A DNA stretch of 8,797 bases from Methylophilaceae bacterium UBA7525. Lineage in GTDB: Bacteria > Pseudomonadota > Gammaproteobacteria > Burkholderiales > Methylophilaceae. The notes under the pieces were generated by a model, which worked only from the letters and a program-made list of their open reading frames with translations, did not search any database and was not told the origin of the DNA. The stretch's first letter is position 1. Each line of letters starts with the position of its first letter. Where the stretch lies: positions 1 through 8,797 of the forward strand of contig DLMX01000017.1 in NCBI GenBank assembly GCA_002479405.1, given 5' to 3'. Position numbers and translations under genes: made by a program. Below, piece by piece: positions 6,285 to 8,797 of the stretch.

Positions 6285-6835
6285 GCAGGCTCACCTCCCA
6301 GAATCACCGGCAGTTCGGAAACCCCGGACGGCATGATGATGCGCGCAGGCACGCCGACCGCCGTCGCCCCGTCCGGCACATCACTCAGCACCACGGTCAT
6401 GGCGCCTATGCGGCAATCGTTGCCGATGCGGATGCCGCCGAGTATCTGCGCATAGGCCCCGATATCGACGTTGTCGCCGATGACAGGTACAGGGCCGTTC
6501 TCGCTACGGTTGCCGATGGTGACGCCCTGCCGTAGCGTGCAATTGCTGCCAATAACCGCCTCCGGATGGATGAAGATGCCGCCGAAATGCCAGATACGCA
6601 AACCCGGCCCGATCATGGCCGCTTTGGGAATACTGACCGCCAGCAAGGTCTCGACCACGCGAAACAGCAGCCAATAGAACATGGTCAGCACCCGCTTCCA
6701 GCCGCCATCAGGACGGCGGTCGACCCGGCGGCCGAAGCGATAGACCCAGACCGCCCAGATGGATTGCTCCTTGAGAAACGGCCGGGGATGGGGATAGCGG
6801 CGGAAGTCTTGCTGCCAGTCAGAATCTTGGTTCAT
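6281..6835 (-). CDS. Serine acetyltransferase-like hexapeptide-repeat acetyltransferase
   Basis: A 184-residue protein of the left-handed beta-helix acetyltransferase class (CysE/NodL/LacA type). An N-terminal basic and aromatic part (WAVWVYRFGRR, 27-37) and a hydrophobic stretch (53-70) precede the hexapeptide repeats at about 73-160. Within them are GLRIWHFGGIFIHPEAVIG (78-96), with histidines 83 and 90 placed as in serine acetyltransferases, LRQGVTIGNR (101-110) and the closing VGVPARII (160-167). Members embedded in EPS loci are often labelled serine acetyltransferase, but they more likely acetylate a sugar or sugar precursor with acetyl-CoA in the cytoplasm. It is shorter than CysE and lacks the long helical N-terminal domain, which fits a polysaccharide role. 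Its start overlaps the end of the polymerase gene by 17 nt with only a weak ribosome site, and its stop overlaps the GT4 start. Confidence 0.9.
   Translation of the reverse strand: MNQDSDWQQDFRRYPHPRPFLKEQSIWAVWVYRFGRRVDRRPDGGWKRVLTMFYWLLFRVVETLLAVSIPKAAMIGPGLRIWHFGGIFIHPEAVIGSNCTLRQGVTIGNRSENGPVPVIGDNVDIGAYAQILGGIRIGNDCRIGAMTVVLSDVPDGATAVGVPARIIMPSGVSELPVILGGEPA
6291..6298 (-). promoter_or_regulatory. Strong ribosome binding site GGAGGTGA for the GT4 gene
   Basis: The minus strand reads GGAGGTGA six bases before ATG 6284, inside the last codons of the acetyltransferase gene. It confirms the ATGA start-stop overlap as the real start. Confidence 0.75.
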
Positions 6836-8279
6836 GTCTGCGGTTGCTCTTGAAAAAACTGGACATATTGCTGGCTCGCTGCTGCGCCAATGCGGCCTCT
6901 TCCTGCCCGGCCCGCTGCTGCAACATGGTCAAGGCGCAAGCCGCTCCCATGAAGAACCAGAAATACCAGTTGAAGGCGAGGTAATCCAGCATGTTGTCCG
7001 AGAAGGCGAAGAACAGATATTCGATCACCAGCGTGATGGCAATCACCGTGCGCAACTTGTCCTGCCGGCTGCCGAGCTTGAGCGTGAAGAACAGTCGCAC
7101 ATACATCCAGATGGCCGCCATGATGCCGACAACGCCGGTCTCGAAGTACCACTGGACATAGGTGCTGTGCGCACCGAAGTGCGTGTTGCCCGCCAAGGGG
7201 AAGAAGACCGGCGAGTAATGCTTGAAGGCATTGAGGCCGTAGCCGAACAGGGACTTGGCCTTGCTCATCCATTCGATAGCGGACTCCCAGAGGAACAAGC
7301 GCCAGGCAAAGGAATTGAGCTGCGCGTTACGCACGTATTCATTGCCGCTGCCGAGATCGAGCAGGCGGTCGCGCACGCTGGGAATCAGCAATGCCGCCAC
7401 CGGCGCCAGCACCAGATAAAACAGATACTTGCGCTCGAACAACAGGCCGTAGACCGCAAAGATGACGAAACAGGCAGCCCAGGCGCTGCGCGTCTTGGTC
7501 ATCACCAGCAAGCCCAACAGCAGCAGCATGTAGGCGACGAACGACCAGCGCGTTGCTGCCGGAGCCTGCGCCAGGCTGGTCTTCAGCCGGTAGAACAACA
7601 GCGAGATGCAGAGCACGATATAGAACGCGAAGATATTGGGGTGACTGAAGGTGCTCTGCAGCCTGAAACCGCCGGCTGAAAAGGTGTTGAGGTTCTGCGC
7701 AATATCGACGAAGGCGTAAAGCACCGGGATCAGCGAAGAAAGCAGGATGGTGGTGACGCACAACTCGAAATCGGCCCGCGACCTGACCACATAGAAGGCG
7801 ATGACGAATACCGCGCAATAGGATGTCAGCGCCAGCAGCATGCGCAAGCCATCCCTGAATTCCGGCGCATAGGCGAGCGCCACGCAAGCGACCAGCAGTA
7901 CCGGCCCCCAGATCGAAGCCACGCGGCGCGTGATGCCGCCCGGCCGTTCCAGCACGAACAGCATCGCGATGAAAATGATGAGCGCGTTGATCAGCGCCCC
8001 CACACCGAAGCCACCGCCGAACTTGGACATCTCGAACACCACATCGCCGGATGCGCGAAACATCAGGATCAGCAACAACAGCATGCGCTTGTCGACCACC
8101 AGCAGGATCATCATCGCCAACACGAACGGCAGTGCCGAGATCAGCATGAGATTGCCTTCCACCAGCGTGACATAGGCAACCACGCCCAGCCCGCCGACCA
8201 CACTGGTCAGCAGCAGGAACAGACCACCTGTAGCGGACTTCAGGTTATCCATGCAACGTTGCTGGAATCTTGCCAACAT
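6819..8279 (-). CDS. O-antigen ligase/Wzy-family polysaccharide polymerase (membrane protein)
   Basis: A 486-residue polytopic protein with about 12 hydrophobic segments and a large periplasmic loop, the layout of Wzy polymerases and WaaL ligases (Wzy_C/O-antigen ligase family). Family marks are FRLQSTFSHPNIFAFYIVL (205-223), TKTRSAWAA (261-269), RLFLWESAIEWM (327-338), LFGYGLNAF (344-352) and AHSTYVQWYFETGVVG (370-385), the last two groups around the loop that holds the catalytic-type Arg and His. It would join lipid-linked repeat units into polymer at the periplasmic face. The frame is open up to 8363, but those 28 codons would lie inside the preceding glycosyltransferase. I chose ATG 8279 because it overlaps that gene's stop as TGATG. 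A later ATG at 8252 has no ribosome site. The C-terminal tail (453-486) is polar and cytoplasmic. Polymerase is preferred over ligase because of the EPS context. Confidence 0.9.
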   Translation of the reverse strand: MLARFQQRCMDNLKSATGGLFLLLTSVVGGLGVVAYVTLVEGNLMLISALPFVLAMMILLVVDKRMLLLLILMFRASGDVVFEMSKFGGGFGVGALINALIIFIAMLFVLERPGGITRRVASIWGPVLLVACVALAYAPEFRDGLRMLLALTSYCAVFVIAFYVVRSRADFELCVTTILLSSLIPVLYAFVDIAQNLNTFSAGGFRLQSTFSHPNIFAFYIVLCISLLFYRLKTSLAQAPAATRWSFVAYMLLLLGLLVMTKTRSAWAACFVIFAVYGLLFERKYLFYLVLAPVAALLIPSVRDRLLDLGSGNEYVRNAQLNSFAWRLFLWESAIEWMSKAKSLFGYGLNAFKHYSPVFFPLAGNTHFGAHSTYVQWYFETGVVGIMAAIWMYVRLFFTLKLGSRQDKLRTVIAITLVIEYLFFAFSDNMLDYLAFNWYFWFFMGAACALTMLQQRAGQEEAALAQQRASNMSSFFKSNRRHEPRF

Positions 8280-8797
8280 CAGGCGGTCAGCCCCGAGGGA
8301 GTCAATGTCAGGATCGGCTGTTTCTTCAGGCCGTTGATCAGCCAGGACCTGACCGTGCGCCATTCCACATGGTGCACGCCGAATCTCTGGCTATGGGCAA
8401 AATACCTTGCGGCCATGACCGGCTTCGAGCGGTTGGCGATCACCTTGCGATAGGACAACTCACGATGCAGCTCGGCACTGTGCGGCATGGCACGAGTCAG
8501 CATCTGGCGCATTTCCCGGTATTCCTCGGTGAAATCCAGCCGCTCGTTGAAATTGATCAGGTTGACGCCGTGATTGCAGAACGGCGCCGGGTCAAAACTG
8601 TTGATGCCGAGCATGATGGACAGCGACTCGGTCAGGTAGCGCGAGATATCGAGCGCCACCTGGGTCTGGTCAACGTATTTGGTGGCGCCTACATTGGCGC
8701 CATGCCAGCGATACTTGATCAGGCTTTGTCCGATGTTGGTGCAATGCGCCACCAGCGCCAGCTGGCCGAAGAGGAAATAATCCTCGGCCAGGCCCGG
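8279..8797 (-). CDS. GT2-family glycosyltransferase, C-terminal part; runs off right edge
   Basis: The minus-strand frame is open from the right edge to the stop at 8281-8279, giving 172 residues of the C-terminal part. The first residues, PGLAEDYFLFGQLAL, hold the AED motif that carries the catalytic acid of GT2 enzymes, and the following IKYRWHGANVGA matches the conserved YRxHxxNxS region that comes after it. The remainder (about 120 residues, ending TLTPSGLTA) is an alpha-helical tail typical of EPS transferases and has no membrane segment. An apparent start at 8752 is an internal GTG and not the gene start. The nucleotide-sugar-binding half lies outside the window. The stop overlaps the polymerase start by one base (TGATG), so the two are translationally coupled in the same operon. 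Confidence 0.85.
   Translation of the reverse strand, partial: PGLAEDYFLFGQLALVAHCTNIGQSLIKYRWHGANVGATKYVDQTQVALDISRYLTESLSIMLGINSFDPAPFCNHGVNLINFNERLDFTEEYREMRQMLTRAMPHSAELHRELSYRKVIANRSKPVMAARYFAHSQRFGVHHVEWRTVRSWLINGLKKQPILTLTPSGLTA

Noticed and set aside
6834..7679. A 281-codon plus-strand open frame antisense to the polymerase gene
   Set aside because: Low-complexity Q/H/E/R composition, no recognisable domain, and wholly opposite a well-supported membrane protein gene.
8280..8363. N-terminal extension of the polymerase to 8363
   Set aside because: The extra 28 codons would lie within the preceding glycosyltransferase. The TGATG overlap at 8279 is the more natural start.
1..8797. Exosortase, PEP-CTERM protein, insertion sequence, tRNA or CRISPR array
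   Set aside because: I looked for these because EPS loci often carry them, but saw no matching motifs or repeats in the window.

Overview
The window is a stretch of a capsule or exopolysaccharide biosynthesis locus, with every real gene on the minus strand. The gene families (Wzy-type polymerase, GT2, GT4 and WecG/TagA/CpsF glycosyltransferases, acyltransferase-3 proteins, a hexapeptide acetyltransferase), the moderately high GC, the Shine-Dalgarno sites and a sigma-54-type promoter fit a Gram-negative proteobacterium. A betaproteobacterium, such as one of the EPS-producing methylotrophs, is my best guess, but the sequence alone does not prove it.

Reading from the right edge (upstream) to the left (downstream): a GT2 glycosyltransferase cut by the window end (8797-8279); an O-antigen-ligase/Wzy-type membrane polymerase (8279-6819); a serine-acetyltransferase-like hexapeptide protein (6835-6281); a GT4 glycosyltransferase (6284-5046); a membrane GT2 glycosyltransferase with a QxxRW motif (5032-3842); two consecutive acyltransferase-3 membrane proteins (3830-2766 and 2749-1718); and an exported protein of unknown function (1731-730). 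These eight genes overlap or are spaced by 11-16 nt, so they almost certainly form one translationally coupled operon. After a 258-bp gap comes the N-terminal part of a WecG/TagA/CpsF (GT26) glycosyltransferase (471-1), which runs off the left edge.

Together the products would assemble a lipid-linked oligosaccharide repeat unit (GT2, GT4, membrane GT2, GT26), decorate it with O-acyl groups (hexapeptide protein and two acyltransferase-3 proteins) and polymerise it at the periplasmic face (Wzy-like). The exported protein may act on the polymer or its surface assembly. Flippase, initiating phosphoglycosyltransferase, chain-length and outer-membrane export genes are not in the window and should lie outside it.

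The most notable non-coding feature is the 472-729 gap. It carries a nearly perfect -24/-12 sigma-54 promoter (TGGCAC-N5-TTGCA) aimed at the GT26 gene. Upstream of it are two dyads of the same form (TGTCK-N8-MGACA), 65 bp apart centre to centre, with an exact IHF consensus site between them and a one-mismatch IHF site next to the promoter. This reads as an activator-dependent control region that would put the GT26 gene, and whatever follows it, under control separate from the upstream operon.
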